64,000 bases of DNA from Macrobrachium rosenbergii (lineage: Eukaryota; Arthropoda; Malacostraca; Decapoda; Palaemonidae): contig NC_089784.1 in NCBI RefSeq assembly GCF_040412425.1, positions 38,721,570 to 38,785,569 of the forward strand, read 5' to 3'. The notes beneath the pieces are model-generated. The model worked only from the letters and a program-made list of their open reading frames with translations, did no database searches and was not told the origin of the DNA. Both the position numbers and the translations under genes were made by a program. This document shows positions 1 to 52,314 of this stretch, one piece after another. The first letter of the stretch is position 1; each line of letters opens with the position of its first letter.

Positions 1-241
1 GAATTTGTGATCTTTTGTGCAGATTGACTCTATTAATTTCATTGCTGTTTTTATTAATTTGTTACTGTGGTACAGTAATCTCTCATTTGAACACACTTCC
101 CATATTTGCACTGATATTAATTGCCATCATTGGTCTGCATTCTCAATACAGTTGTTTTCAGCAAGTCCTGCAGTCTGCAGTGTGGATAGTAGCAAAGGTA
201 GCAGCAACCATACTGGTCCAATGAGCCAGAAGCAGATGCAT

Positions 242-302
<61 letters not shown>
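242..302. repeat. (AC)n microsatellite
   Basis: An almost pure CA/AC dinucleotide run, broken once by a T near position 269, continuing into a short CT stretch. The overlapping His/Thr-rich open frames are artefacts of the repeat. Confidence 0.98.
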
Positions 303-306
<4 letters not shown>

Positions 307-1620
307 CTCTCTCATTTATATGTAGGATAATATGAGATTGTTTGGCAGGAGTAACATGCCTTCAATAACCAGTGACAGTAATCATTGGTTAGCATCATAT
401 CCTTTGTTTTGGGATGATTCCTCTTTGAGGGCAGAAACATGAGTAGTCTCATAAGAGTAGTAGAGAATTCTCTGCAGCCAGAAAGACAGCTCTCTTAAGT
501 TCCAGGGCATGGACAAAGAGTCCAAATTTTGCGCCCAGAAAGGACAAATTCAAAATGTGTTTGAGAGTCCGTGTTATGAGTTAAGCCTGTAGATGTTTAT
601 ATGTTTGCTAAGTGTGGAGAGGCAACCTTTAGTGTTATCTTAGTCCACATCTGTGTCATCTGCAGTCTGGAAAGGCAGGACAAGCCAAAAGTGTTGATCT
701 CAGCTAAGAAGCCCAAGATGGATTCAAAAGATGCACAAGACTTTCCAACCCTTTGAACATAACATTGCCAACACTACTGAAGATAATAATTTGTTGGATC
801 CACAGCTATTCACACTTCCAGACTGGAGGTGTAAATGCTTTTATAAGATTACTTGATGCCACACCTAGTTGACCCAGTTAGTAGCAGCACAACTCATCAT
901 TTTCCCTGTTATGACCTTGACATCTTCAGAAGTGGACACCAAGGAATGTTTCTTAGGGAGCTTCTGGTTCTGGCAACCAATAATTGGCGGTACATACCTC
1001 AACTGCCATCGTTTCATTGTATGGTGTTTTCATCTTTTATGGTGGTTTATGCAGCTTTACTTTGGTCAGCAACAAGTCTTAAAAAACCATAAGAAAATTA
1101 AAATCAATGAAAAAAATGGAAAATCACATGTAAACAAAGTATTTAAATGCATTACTCCTGAGCAAGAGTAAGTTTTGACTAAGATAGATTTGGAGATAAG
1201 TATGGCTGCAGAAAAAAAATGAAAATTGAAATCAGCCGAAATGAAAACTGGGGGAGAAGCAAATTGAGGTTAGACATTACAAAAGCAAGGCAGTACTTCC
1301 AACACTAAGCTTTGATGCTGCAGTTTCTAGGCCTGTATAATTACTAACTATTCTTAATTGTTCATTACTGTACTGTCTTGGCTCTGCTAAAATACACTTG
1401 ATGAGCATTAGTTATATGTATCATGCATGTATCAATTATGAAAGTTATACCTAACCACATATATTTATATGCTCCATGTAATTTTTTTTTTTTTTATCAG
1501 TAAATTTTCTGTTTAAGTATGGGGTCCAAGAACATAAGCCTTAAGTACATAAAGGAGTTACTGTATTAATATAGTAGTAATGTAATATACAAAATAAAGT
1601 TTTTGTAAAGGCTTGAAGGT
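303..1620. other. No recognisable gene
   Basis: Only short, unrelated open frames are present, the longest being 79 and 100 codons near 853-1171. None resembles a family I know. By position this is either a POLA1 intron (the exon with the YGDTDS active-site motif must lie further left) or relics too old to read. Confidence 0.5.
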
Positions 1621-1631
1621 AATATATTGTA

Positions 1632-1974
1632 CAGTGGACCCCCGCTTATTCGCGGTTCCAGATTCGCAGCTTCACCTATTCGAGGATTTTTCTACGGAAT
1701 GTATATGCAGAAAATATGCCTATTCGCAGTATTTTTCAGAGAAATATTCACTAATTACTGTATTTTCATATAATTTTCATGACTAAATGCATTTTTTGTG
1801 ATAGAACTATTAAAATACTCAGGTACAAGCATTTTTAGAGGGGTTTTTTGGTGTTTGAATTATTAAAATAGGTAGTTATAAGCATTTTTAGAGGGGTGTC
1901 AAGTATTTGCAGATTTCAGCTATTTTAGGGTGGGTTGTGGTATGAATCCCCCCACAAATAACAGTGGTTGACTG
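1632..1974 (+). mobile_element. Tigger/pogo-type MITE, family A, copy 1
   Basis: A non-coding element of about 343 bp. It starts CAGTGGACCCCCGCTTATTC and ends in an inverted version of that terminus (GGTTGACTG), with TA on both sides as expected for a TA target duplication. CAGT plus a C-rich run is the typical Tigger/pogo terminus. Related copies lie at 22212-22360 (inverted half), 22363-22557 plus 24221-24305, 26562-26916 and 33289-33635. All share internal blocks such as TTTTCATGACTAAATGCA. Confidence 0.8.
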
Positions 1975-2074
1975 TATAGTACATGATGTTCGGCAGCATA
2001 TTCGAACATGCTTGTGTACGTACTTTTTCACAGTTTCTTGTTTGTGTTCATTTCAATATTTTTCTCCTTACTCT

Positions 2075-3818
2075 TAAGAAAGTTCATAATGGTGGTGCTA
2101 CAAAGCGTCTTGCTATGCTACAGGCAGGCAGTCCCCGGTTATTGGCGGGGTTCCGTTTCTGAGGGTGTGATGATAACTGGAAATCGACGATTTCTGGCGA
2201 TTTTCAGGGGTTGTCGGTGCCAAAAAGCTCCGATTTTTGGTTATTAGCGCCTCTGTTGGGTATGTAACGGCGCCGATAAGCGGAAATCAGTGATTTTCGG
2301 TGCCGAAGATTGCCATTTTTCGCCGCTAGACAAGCCCCATAAAACCGGATCGCTGTTAACCAAGCCCGCCGTTAACCAGGGACTGCCTGTATTGGCAAGT
2401 GAAGTAGCTATAATAACTCACTGTGAAAAGGGTAAAAAGATTGCCACCATAGTTCGTTCTTACGGATTAAGTCAGAAGACAGTATCGGCACGATAAAACA
2501 CGGAGTTAGGGATGAGGGAACTATCATTAACAAGAAGGGAGTCAGTATCTACAAAGAAATGGAACATGTTTCTCTTCGAGTGAAAGGCATTCTTGTTAGC
2601 ATATCCCCGTGTCTCTTCGGAGTGAACAGCAACCTTGTCGGTGCATCCCCATTTCTGTTCGGAGTGAAGTGCAACCTTGTCAGCATGTCCTCATTAGCCA
2701 ACTGTTGATTCAAGAGGAAAGTTGTTTGTTTGCAGACCTCAAGATGAAGTCTCCCAATGAGAATGACAGAATTCAGTGGATGTTTAGGACAGTTTATGTA
2801 GTTCAAGCAGCAACACAATCTTCACAACATCAGGATCCAAAATGAAAGTGCTTCAGCCAAAAAGTCAACAGCATCCGAATTTCCTGCTGCATTGGCAAAG
2901 ATTATTTAGAAGCAGCGGTTTCTTCTTGAACAGATATCGGGGGGTTAAACCAGGTTTTACTGGGAGAAAATGCCAGACTCTTCATTTATATTCCTGGAGG
3001 AAAAGGCTTTATTAAGCTTCAGTCTCAAAAGACCATTTAAACTTTTTTTGGGAAGCAATTTTGCTATTGTATCATAGAGAATACTAAAACCCTGAAGAAC
3101 ATCCCCAAGGGTGTCGTATCCAAAGGCTTGGGTGACCAACATTATTTTTGAGAGTTCTTTCTTCATCCACTTTGTGCTAGCAGTAAAGAAATATTGTAAG
3201 GACACAGCCAGTCCTTTCAAGATCCTTCTTATTTTAGATAATGCTCCTGGCCAACCACTAAACCATGTCGATTTTCATACAAACAATACTATTGATTATC
3301 CACTGAACACTGTTTCTATCTTGTAAGTGATGGACTAGGGGATCATTGTCATCTACAAGCCCTACTACCTTAGGCAGACATTTAGGTAGGCTCTGGATGC
3401 AATAGAACTGAATAGTAAATTAACAATCCACGACTTTTGGGAGGGTTATATCTACAAGGTCCTGAATATAAGCACTGATGTGAATGAAGTTTAGACAGTG
3501 GGTATGGAGGGTGTTCAGAAGCTGTGCCTTTAACTTGTTTACAATTTCAAGGGTAATATCATCAAGGCTTTGTCATTGAATAATGAGCTGAAAATGGACT
3601 TGAGAGAAGAGGATTTTGTTTGTTGTTTGAGGCAAACAAGTAGCTACTGACAAACACAGCTGACCTAGCTTCACAAACAGCAGTACCACTAAGATTAGCA
3701 GGCTCCAAACCAGAACCACAATGCTTTCCCATCAACTTGTGGCAGTCCTTTGCATTTATTGAGGAAGGCCTTGCAATTTTTGTTGATAAGGATCTTCATG
3801 CTTAGTGCTTTGACAAGA
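2075..3818 (+). pseudogene. Tigger/pogo transposase pseudogene, interrupted by two insertions
   Basis: This is a decayed DDE transposase of the Tigger/Jerky type, the class that cuts and pastes at TA sites. A helix-turn-helix start is legible around 2390-2495 (SEVAIITHCEKGKKIATIVR, then SYGLSQKTVS), joined to residues encoded before 2120 (GGATKRLAML). The DDE core appears near 3215-3330 as FKILLILDNAPGQP, the usual LDNAPGHP motif with H changed to Q. Next come pieces of the C-terminal region (TIHDFWEGY near 3423; a stretch ending FAFIEEGLAIFVDKDLHA near 3735-3802). Frameshifts and stops separate these blocks. A family-B MITE (2121-2389) and a TTAA element (from 3823) interrupt it. It is dead, and the family call rests on motif pattern only. 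Confidence 0.8.
2121..2389 (+). mobile_element. MITE family B, copy 1, inserted in the Tigger pseudogene
   Basis: Begins CAGGCAGGCAGTCCCCGGTT and ends with the inverse, CCAGGGACTGCCTG, flanked by TA on both sides. Removing it together with one TA restores a continuous transposase-like reading frame (KRLAML joined to LASEV). Family relatives are at 15553-15683, 37245-37640, 61983-62181 and 62519-62743. Confidence 0.8.
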
Positions 3819-3822
3819 TTAA

Positions 3823-5609
3823 CCCTTAACGCCTACTGGACGTATCATACGTCGACTAAAATTATCTGTTGGGTGCCAAGTGGGACTGACGTCGACTACA
3901 AAAATTTCAACCTTCGGTCAACTTTGACTCGACCAAATGGTCGAAAAACGCAATTGTAAGCTAAAACTCTTACATTCTAGTAATATTCAATCATGTACCT
4001 TCATTTTGCAACAAATTGGAAGTCTCTAGCACAATATTTTGATTTATGGTGAATTTTTGAAAAACTTTTCTTACGCCCCGCTCGTAACTCGGCCGAAAAT
4101 TTCAGAAATTAGTCATTTTGTCGTAATTTTTGCACTGTTTTATATTAGTCGTTACATAAAGTTTTATATATGGAAATGTGTGCAATTTCATGTAGAATAC
4201 AACAGAAAATAACTCATGGTTGTAGTTTTTATCAGTTTTGAAATATTTTCATATAAATCACGATAACTGCCAAAATTTCAAGCTTCGTCAACTTTAACTC
4301 GACCAAATGGTAAAAATGCAATTGTAAGCTAAAACTCTTACATTCTAGTAATATTCAATCATGTACCTTCATTTTGCAACAAACTGGAAGTCTCTAGCAC
4401 AATATTTTGATTTATGGTGAATTTCTGAAAAAAATAATGCGCTACTGTAACTCGCCGAACATCTCAGAAATTCTTTCGTCATGTTGTCGTAATGTTTGCA
4501 TCGTTTTACATTAGTCGTTACATAAAGTTTTATATATGAAAATGTGTGCAATTTCATGTAGAATGCAACAGAAGATAGCTCATGGTTGTAGCTTTTATCA
4601 GTTTTGAAATATTTTCACATAAATCACGATAACTGCTAAAATTTCAACCTTCGGTCAACTTTAACTCGACCGAAATGGTAAAAAACGCAATTGTTTAAAA
4701 CACTTACATTCTAGTAATATTCAATCGTTTACCTTCATTTTGCAATAAATTGGAAGTCTCTAGCACAATATTTCGATTTATGGTGAATTTTTTGAAAAAC
4801 ATTTTCCTTACGCCTGCACGGTAACTCGCCAACATCTCAGAAATTCTTTTCGTCTCGTTGTCGTAATATTTGCACCGTTTTATATTAGTCGTTACATAAA
4901 GTTTTATATATGAAAATGTGCGCAATTTCATGTACAATACAACAGAAAATAACTCATGGTTGTAGCTTTTATCAGTTTTGAAATATTTTTATATAAATCA
5001 CGATAAATAGAAAAATTCGATTTTCGGTCAAATTTAACGCGATCAAATGGTCGAAAACTGCAATTGTAAGCTAAAACACTTACAGTCTAGTAATATTCAA
5101 TCAATTCGCTTCATTTTTCAACAAACGGGAAGCCTCTAGCACAATATTTCGATTTATGGTAAATTTTGAAAAAAAAAAAAACATTTTTTTATGTCTGAGC
5201 GTTATTTAATTCATGCATCATTTTGTGATAATATTTTTCTGTGTTGATTTGATCGTTTTACAATTTGTTATATACCAAAATCATCGCAATTTAGTGTACA
5301 ATACAACTAAAAAAATTAACTCATTAGCTTTAACCGTTGTGCTTACAGCGTGATTTGTATACAATTATGTTTTTTTTTTTTTTTGCTGTCATATATTCCA
5401 ATATTTATATATGATAATGATATTTTTTCATTTCTGATGGTTGCATACTAAACTTCAGGCAATGACAAAAAATGAGCCAAAAATGAACTCTTAATCTTAA
5501 AACTAAGCGTGCTGTGATTTTTTGAAAAACTTTTTTTCCGCTTCGCACTAACTCACCGAAAAACGCATACGGGAGACGTTTTTGTAAATAGAGGCTCATG
5601 CTTTAAGGG
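3823..5609 (+). mobile_element. TTAA-flanked non-autonomous element (piggyBac-like), copy 1
   Basis: Flanked by TTAA at 3819-3822 and 5610-5613. Termini are CCCTTAACGCC and GCATGCTT-like sequence ending TTTAAGGG, a short inverted pair. TTAA target duplications with CCC...GGG ends are the mark of piggyBac-type transposition. No transposase is encoded. Near the left end lies ACGTATCATACGT, an odd-length palindrome able to form a hairpin. The body is four tandem units of about 370 bp. It landed in the C-terminal part of the Tigger pseudogene. A second copy lies at 34997-37172 in the same orientation. Confidence 0.8.
3901..5200 (+). repeat. Tandem array, about 370 bp unit, four copies
   Basis: Each unit opens with an AAAATTTCAACCTTCGGTCA-like block, at 3901, 4272, 4638 and 5011 (spacings 371, 366 and 373). 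Each then carries conserved blocks such as GGAAGTCTCTAGCACAATAT and TTTATATTAGTCGTTACATA. The last unit is the most diverged. The short antisense open frames here simply recur with the unit. Confidence 0.9.
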
Positions 5610-5613
5610 TTAA

Positions 5614-6450
5614 GTTGGGGCAGATAATGATACTGTTCCGTGCATGATATTTTTGGATAAAGAGAAGAGCAACAGAGTTCAGGGCACTTTTATATCATAT
5701 TTTGATGTATTTTGATATAGACTTACAGTATATTATTGAAGGTTTATTGTCACTAACAAAGACATCAGAATCCTGTAGACACAATTTGTGTTTTTTTCCC
5801 CTATTTTTACACTTTTATTTTCGTACCTTTTCATCAATTTTTTTAGGCCGAATGGCTTATTTCCAAAGGAAAATAATGTTCAGTAGTAAAATTAGAATGC
5901 TTGAAGATGATATAAAAAATATTTTCGTTTAAAAGAGAGCATTTTCAAGTTTTGGTGCTAAAATCACAAATAGCTGTGAGTGTGAGTCAAAATAAATTCT
6001 GCAGCAAAAGAGTTAAAGTGACCACTTAACTTAGGACTTATATATCAAGATTCTTTTACCCGAATTACTCCTTGTTCTGTTACATATATAAAGTTTCTTT
6101 TCCTTTATAGTTATGTTGTTTCAATGTTTACTTTACAAAAATGCATACAATTTTGATCTCAGCAAACAAAACAAAAAAACAGTCTTGCCAATGTGTATTT
6201 TCCAACAGAAACCACCACCATACTTATGAACAATCACTTAAAAAAAAAACTTCAATTCTTAGTAAATAGGAAGAAATAATCAAAGCTTACAATAATATTT
6301 TATCATAACATCCAGAACTTACAGAGAGGCTTCTTGAAGTCATCGTTGAATATCATAATAAAAAAACTTCCTTCAGTATTAACACAAGCGCTATTGCCGC
6401 AGTTGTTTAAATCTCATAACACTCGTTATGATCAAAACAATTTGCTCTTT
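5614..6450. other. No clear gene; possible tail of the Tigger relic
   Basis: The sequence right after the TTAA element should continue the interrupted Tigger copy, but no conserved motif is legible. The longest frame (5702-5932, 76 codons) is AT-rich and unrecognised. Confidence 0.4.
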
Positions 6451-6454
6451 CCAG

Positions 6455-6637
6455 TATAGACTGTCTTGTAAGGACACAAATAGCTCCATGCAGTGTTTGT
6501 GCAATTTGCATTAGGACTACAAGCTGCTTTTCCTTCTAAACATTCATCTACATCAAAACAGGATTCTCCATCATCAGTAAATCCTGACTTGCAACTGCAA
6601 GGGTACATTTATGGAGTGAACCCTTCAGTAGTCATAC
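6455..6637 (-). pseudogene. Calcium-binding EGF-like pseudo-exon
   Basis: On the minus strand an acceptor-like TTTCAG precedes 6637. The frame then reads MTTEGFTP, a TAA stop, then PCSCKSGFTDDGESC followed by DVDECLEGKAACSPNANC and TNT. That is the end of one EGF repeat followed by the start of a calcium-binding EGF repeat (D-x-D-E-C, six-cysteine spacing). The canonical G-S-Y-x-C is altered to A-W-S-Y-L-C and no second Cys follows. Such domains occur in fibrillin-like, Notch-like and matrix proteins; the parent cannot be chosen. With an in-frame stop and no neighbouring exon, it looks like a stranded duplicated exon. Confidence 0.65.
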
Positions 6638-7057
6638 CTGAAATGAAGATGATTTACCATAAACATGATTGAAATGTAGAGTTGGACAGTGATACAAAAA
6701 ACAAAATCAGTTATCTTATGATGGTTTAGCAATAATGCCTAACTGTTCATTTTCTCTGTGGTATCTTTGATTTCCAAATAAAATGAAAGATAAAGCAGAA
6801 AATTTGTTTCAGATCGTTAATGGTTTTAGTATGCTTTTATTATGCTCAAGTGACTGTAAGTTTAAGATGTTTTATTTTATGGTTCGTAAATTACCCAGTT
6901 TAACCTGTACCACTTCAGTCCTTGTAAATATATACTTTGTGTTTAATAATACTGATTGAAGCTCTGAACACTGATGATGGACTTTGCTTAAATTGTGTTC
7001 TCTTATACACTTTACTGTTTTTCCATTTGTTGAGTGTTTGTTTTCTTTGATTTACAG

Positions 7058-46526
<39,469 letters not shown>

Positions 46527-46673
46527 AGAAACATTAAAATGTTAAAAGTATATAAGTTTTTAAACTAGTGACTCAGAAATATGTGCCAGTTTCAGACATC
46601 ATTGTGCAAGTAGTTCTGACAAGATAATGGAGAATCCCTTTTAAATGTATATATTTTTGTATGTTTAACAGTA

Positions 46674-47602
46674 CAGTGGCACTTCAATTTAATGGAGAGC
46701 TGGGGGGTCAGCCACTTCTCATAAATAACAAAATCCACTAAGTAATGAAGACTGACTGACGTACTGCTTACATGATACAGTATCCTGGAGCCAGCTAGCA
46801 TACCTTATAGTGCAAAGCAGTAAATACTTAATAGCCTATCCTAACTGGTATTTTTGTAATTATCATTCAGTTAAATTGTTTACTTACTCAATTTCAGAAA
46901 CATAGCTGAAAAATGAATTGCTTCTAAAGATATGTGTATTTGCATGCACTTGCTTATAATTACAAGATATTTAAAATGCTGTACACAAAACTCATAATAT
47001 AAAATAGAAAAAAACATAAGCATAGTTTATTTTTAAAAATAAGTAACCTCAAAATCTTAATTCCTTATAAAAGAATTGACAGCAAGAGAGAGAAGGAAAG
47101 GCTAGCAAACACATTAAGTGCGTAGGTTATCCTGCCACCATGCTTTTGTGTATGTATACTCTTTACACACACACACACACTGAAAATTATGTAACACTAC
47201 ATTACTGTACAGAGAGAAAAGGGATGCTCCACGGTAAGTTTATGTTGCTTCCTAACACAACATGTGTATGCGTAGACACACACATTAAAAAATGAGTGAC
47301 AGAAGTGCTCAAACAGCATGGTCTGAGGGGTCACTTACCTTGGAAAAAAGGCCCCATGCTCACGGTTTCAAACAGGAAAGTGTCAGTCACCTGTATTTGT
47401 TCACCGTCTTGATACCTCATACATACCAGTTATTTGAGAAAGTACGAGAGATTTTTTTGATCCACTATCTAATAACTGTGGCTTCCTTACCAGATTACTC
47501 CTGATAAGTACAAAATGTTTTTATTACTTTTATGAGACTTAGGGGTAACTGTTTAGTAACAAAATAAACCAACCTGAGATCTGTTAAGTTTAGGTGCCAC
47601 TG
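46674..47602. mobile_element. Large Tigger-type MITE (family C) downstream of POLA1
   Basis: TA-flanked, starting CAGTGGCACTTCAATTTAAT and ending TTAAGTTTAGGTGCCACTG, an inverted pair of about 10-16 bp. About 930 bp, no transposase. An AATAAA within it (47563) could be used by POLA1 transcripts. Confidence 0.65.
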
Positions 47603-47604
47603 TA

Positions 47605-50335
47605 ATATAATAAGTAGTAGTTTTGATGATTTGTACAGATCCTATTATACTTATGTGCTTTTTTCAGGAATGTAGTCCAAGATATTAGATTTGAATGTAA
47701 ATAGTGTCAACAGGTTTATTATTTAATGTCTTAGAAAGAATAGCTGGAATAGGGCTTGTGTTTATTATGGGTATTTTTATACTTATTATCAAAAGATTTT
47801 TTATGAAAGTAGATACGTATTCACTGTAAATACTACGAAGATAAAAATGTCAATTTCTTTATCCATTGCTAGTATCTCTACTGTTTATTATTTTCAACAT
47901 TTATTAGAAGCTCTAAAGATTCATAGTAGAATTGCACTGGAATGATCACATTACAAAGAAGTGAGTTTTGGAGAGATGCTGTGTTTAAATACTTAAAAAC
48001 AGGCAGATGGCTGTGGCATGTGATGATGTGTTACCAGAAATTCACATGTAGGGTTATGACCTTTGAAAACAGTATTACACCAACCATCACAAACCTCCCA
48101 AGTGGTGGTTGTGAAGCTGAAAGCTTTGAGGAAATGGATGTCTCGGCTATTTTTGCTAAGCATAAAAATGGTGTTGCAAGAGAGGGTTGTGTAATGACAG
48201 CTTTCCTTGAGAGGCTAAGTTCCACCACTGAATATCAAGTATAGCACTGTTCATAACATAAAGATTTACCCAGTGTGGCATAACAAGGAGCTTCAGTCTC
48301 TGGTAGGGAAGGTTATCTCCAGAAGAGAATGAGAACAGCTTTTGGTTGAACTAGACCAGATGGTCCTATTAGGATAGGTGCTTTGTATGTGACAGAAGTT
48401 GTTGTAATGCTAGCAGAGAATGTTTTCTCAGAGGGACCACCACTTTGGCTTCAGGTTAAACTACTTGATCATTTGATAAAAGAATAACTGTAAAAAAGTT
48501 GAGATTAATTCATTTGTTTGGGTGAACTGTTTATTTATAATAACAATAATCAGGTAGTTCAAACTATTCTTGGCAAAATTAAGATGGATTGCCATGAACT
48601 TTGATGTGAAGGCTTTTCCAGGATAATGATCCTCTTTTCCAATAGAAGTAGTGGTTGGTAAAACCACCTCAGAAATTATCTAAGTGTGGTAAGTTCAAGC
48701 TACACTTAATCTACTATGAGCCACAGAAAGCAGCTTTAATGGTGCACTTTTGTTAATGGTATTAAAAACAGTAAAATAAAGGTGTTTCAACTTTGTTGTA
48801 AAAATCAGAAGCACTGTTTGATGGTTCATGTCCATTGTATTAGAAGAACCAGTTCTGTATGTTGTTCTTTTAATAATTGCATGCAAAAAAATTCATATTA
48901 TAAACAAGTGGTCAAAAAATATCACCAGGTTCAAGTGGCCACCCAAAACCTGGACAAGTTTTGTATATGTTGGTTCTTTGCATTCAATTTATACAGGAAG
49001 GTTGATCAAACAAACTGCAGTGTGGTTGAGACTGATTGGCAGAGAGTAAAAGTGTTGCTGCAAACCTAAGTATATGTATTTTTAATAGCCACAATTCACT
49101 CAAATTTTCTGCTTTCTCACATTTCTATGACTGTGTTTATCACTATAAGCATATATCTTAGCAGAAAATTAACAAATCTTTTCACCCCTTGTGGCAGGTT
49201 TTAATTCAGTACACAGAGATTCCAGCAAAAATGCACTAACATAAAAGGTGAATTTAGGTACAGGCTTGTTCTGATGAACTAAATTTTTTAGACAACATAA
49301 GTGGTTGTCAACCAAAGGTACAAAGGAGACACAAACACAGTTAACTAGTGTATTATCAAATTACAAAAATCAATCAAAATGTTACCCTGATGTAAATATG
49401 AGTATTTAAACAGACTGGAGGCTCTCACAGTAATCATTAACTACTTGAAGTGTTGCAGATTCTCATGACACAAAAGATGTGAAGTGTTTATTCAAGATGT
49501 GTCTCATTTAGCTCAGTAATCATCTGCAGTTATGATTGGTAACCATTAAGATTTGGAAAGCTCAAGGCTTTGAAATTTACTATCAACATTAAGTGTCTAC
49601 ACCAAACTTTCAAAGCAACAATGAATTAAGATTAAAACTGAAAAAATGGGTTCTTGGTTAAAGATGAGAATAGCAGACCTTGCACTAGTGTGCATATAAT
49701 AAATGAATTCAGCAATCAAAAGTAGTTAATAAGCAAACTGCTAATACAGTTGAAAGGGAAGTTGTATGCAAAGACATAAGGTATGTAAATTCTGATGATC
49801 ATATAATTTTAGGACTAGCAGGGCCTTCCGTGAAAGATAAATTCAGTAAGGGCTGAAATTTACAAAGGGTTTAACCAATGATCCGCTTTCAGGTCGAATC
49901 TTACTTGTAATGAATTCCAGAGTCATGCTTAGGTAAACGGAGAGGTTCGGTTCCAACTCTTGATTATGACTCCTAGCCAAGTTAATGACAAGCATTATAG
50001 GACTGCTTGAAAGAGAAGACACAAGATAAATACTATTTACACCACAATCATTGCTTCTCCATAAAGCTTTTAAAATACATAACAGGCAATTCAATTCAGG
50101 TCCTGTTAATGAAAGATGGATTAACACTTCTATGAGTAGCCTGCGAGAGAATCTGAAACAACTGGCTGCCTGACTTAACTTCTGCTATTACTTTCTTGAC
50201 TAAAGTAAACATAATTTGCCATCAGAACTATCAGTAACAGGTATTAAGAGTCTATTTGAAAATGGGTTTTAGGATGATTATATACGGGACACCTACCAGA
50301 AAACAACAATTTGCATATCTCACACCTTAGTTTCT
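47605..50335. other. Intergenic, no supported gene
   Basis: A 100-codon frame at 47942-48244 (MITLQRSEFWRDAVFKYLKT at its start) is the best ORF but matches nothing I know and has no splice or neighbour support. It might be an eroded transposon or chance. The other frames are shorter. Confidence 0.4.
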
Positions 50336-50447
50336 ATATATAACTTACGCGAGGTTAGGTTCCAGAACCCTATATATATATATAGGTTAATTTTCGCATA
50401 TATATTTAGCATGGTCTCTAAAAATGCTAATAAATGCTTATTTCTAA

Positions 50448-50586
50448 AGTTTAAACACTAAATATGACCGAAATCATACTCCCAAATTATTAAGTTAAGC
50501 ATGGTTTAAAATGATTTGGAAGAAACACTAAATATGAATTAATCATACTCCCAAATTATTAAGTTAACTTTTAAATGATTTGGAAG

Positions 50587-50588
<2 letters not shown>
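50448..50588. repeat. 70 bp tandem duplication
   Basis: AACACTAAATATGACCGAAA and AACACTAAATATGAATTAAT open the two copies; both contain TCATACTCCCAAATTATTAA and end GATTTGGAAGAAA. Confidence 0.85.

Positions 50589-50637
<49 letters not shown>
50589..50637. repeat. (CT)n microsatellite
   Basis: An uninterrupted CT run of about 49 bp. Confidence 0.97.
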
Positions 50638-50639
<2 letters not shown>

Positions 50640-50640
<1 letters not shown>

Positions 50641-51520
50641 TCCAACTGATCTGTTTTTAGAATCGTCTCAACCTCTTTTTAACAACTTTATTCTGTGTCT
50701 CTTTCTCTTTGTTCTGAAATGAACAAACAGTGTTTTATAATTTGACTAATACAACTCTTAGTTATTATGTCTCTGTTTTAGAACGTATTTGCAACACTAG
50801 CGCATTTACACTTCATAGACAATACAGGTCAAATTAGATCAATGTAAACTATCTACTGTACAGGTAAAGACATACAGAGAATTAATAAGTTGTAAAAATG
50901 TGTGAGCGCTAACTATGAACAAGAGAGAGAGATATAAGTTGTCCTTACTTAAGTGTGAAATTATTTATCAGTTATTACGGAGACTGAGAGAATAACACGA
51001 GAGAGAGAGAGATATTGTCCTTACTTGAAATATCAAGGTATATTATTTATGAATTATTACGGGGAAAGAGAGAGAGAGAGTTATTCTTACGTTAGATATC
51101 AAAAGATGGAAATTCAGTATTAAACTAACTATTAAATGAAATCAAAGTTACTGTATTTTCATTTAAAAGTTAGCTTAATACATTACCCTTAAAAAAAGAA
51201 ATAAATGGTGTGACTCTCTCCCCCATTCCGCCAATCTATTTTTAGAATCCTTCTCAACCTCATTTTTAAGAACTTCTTTATTCTGTCACTTTCTCTTTGT
51301 TCTGAAATGCTCTATGTCTCTATGTTTTAGAAAGGTGCATTTACAGTTTGTAAACAGTACAGGTAAAGTTAGATCAATTCAAAATTATGTACTGTACAGT
51401 TGAAGACATACAGAGAAAGAGTGCTGTAATACGTAGGCTAACTTCGAACAAGAGAGATAACAGTTGTCCTTACTTAATAGATTGAAATTTTTTATGAATT
51501 ATTACAGACACACAGAATTA
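50640..51520. repeat. Direct duplication, about 590 bp apart
   Basis: Blocks recur in the same order in 50645-51060 and 51228-51515: TTTTTAGAATC-TCAACCTC, CTTTCTCTTTGTTCTGAAAT, TACAGGTAAA, GACATACAGAGA, TTGTCCTTACTT and ATGAATTATTACGG/AGA. Several GAGAGA runs punctuate the copies. Confidence 0.75.
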
Positions 51521-52194
<674 letters not shown>

Positions 52195-52261
52195 CATAGC
52201 CAACAGTCAAGCGGCAAATGCACAATCAGGAGATCCATAAGACAAGAAGTCTTCAAAGTTC

Positions 52262-52314
52262 TTTATTTAGAAACGTTTCGTGCAATCCTTTGCACATCAT
52301 CAGTCTGCAATAAA
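52262..52314 (-). ncRNA. Hammerhead-ribozyme-like motif, minus copy
   Basis: Identical to the plus copy at 52715-52767. The core CTGATGA is the complement of 52297-52303. See that entry for the fold. Confidence 0.65.

Noticed and set aside
47942..48244. 100-codon open frame as a possible gene downstream of POLA1
   Set aside because: Starts with ATG but no family resemblance, promoter or splice context; left as unassigned.
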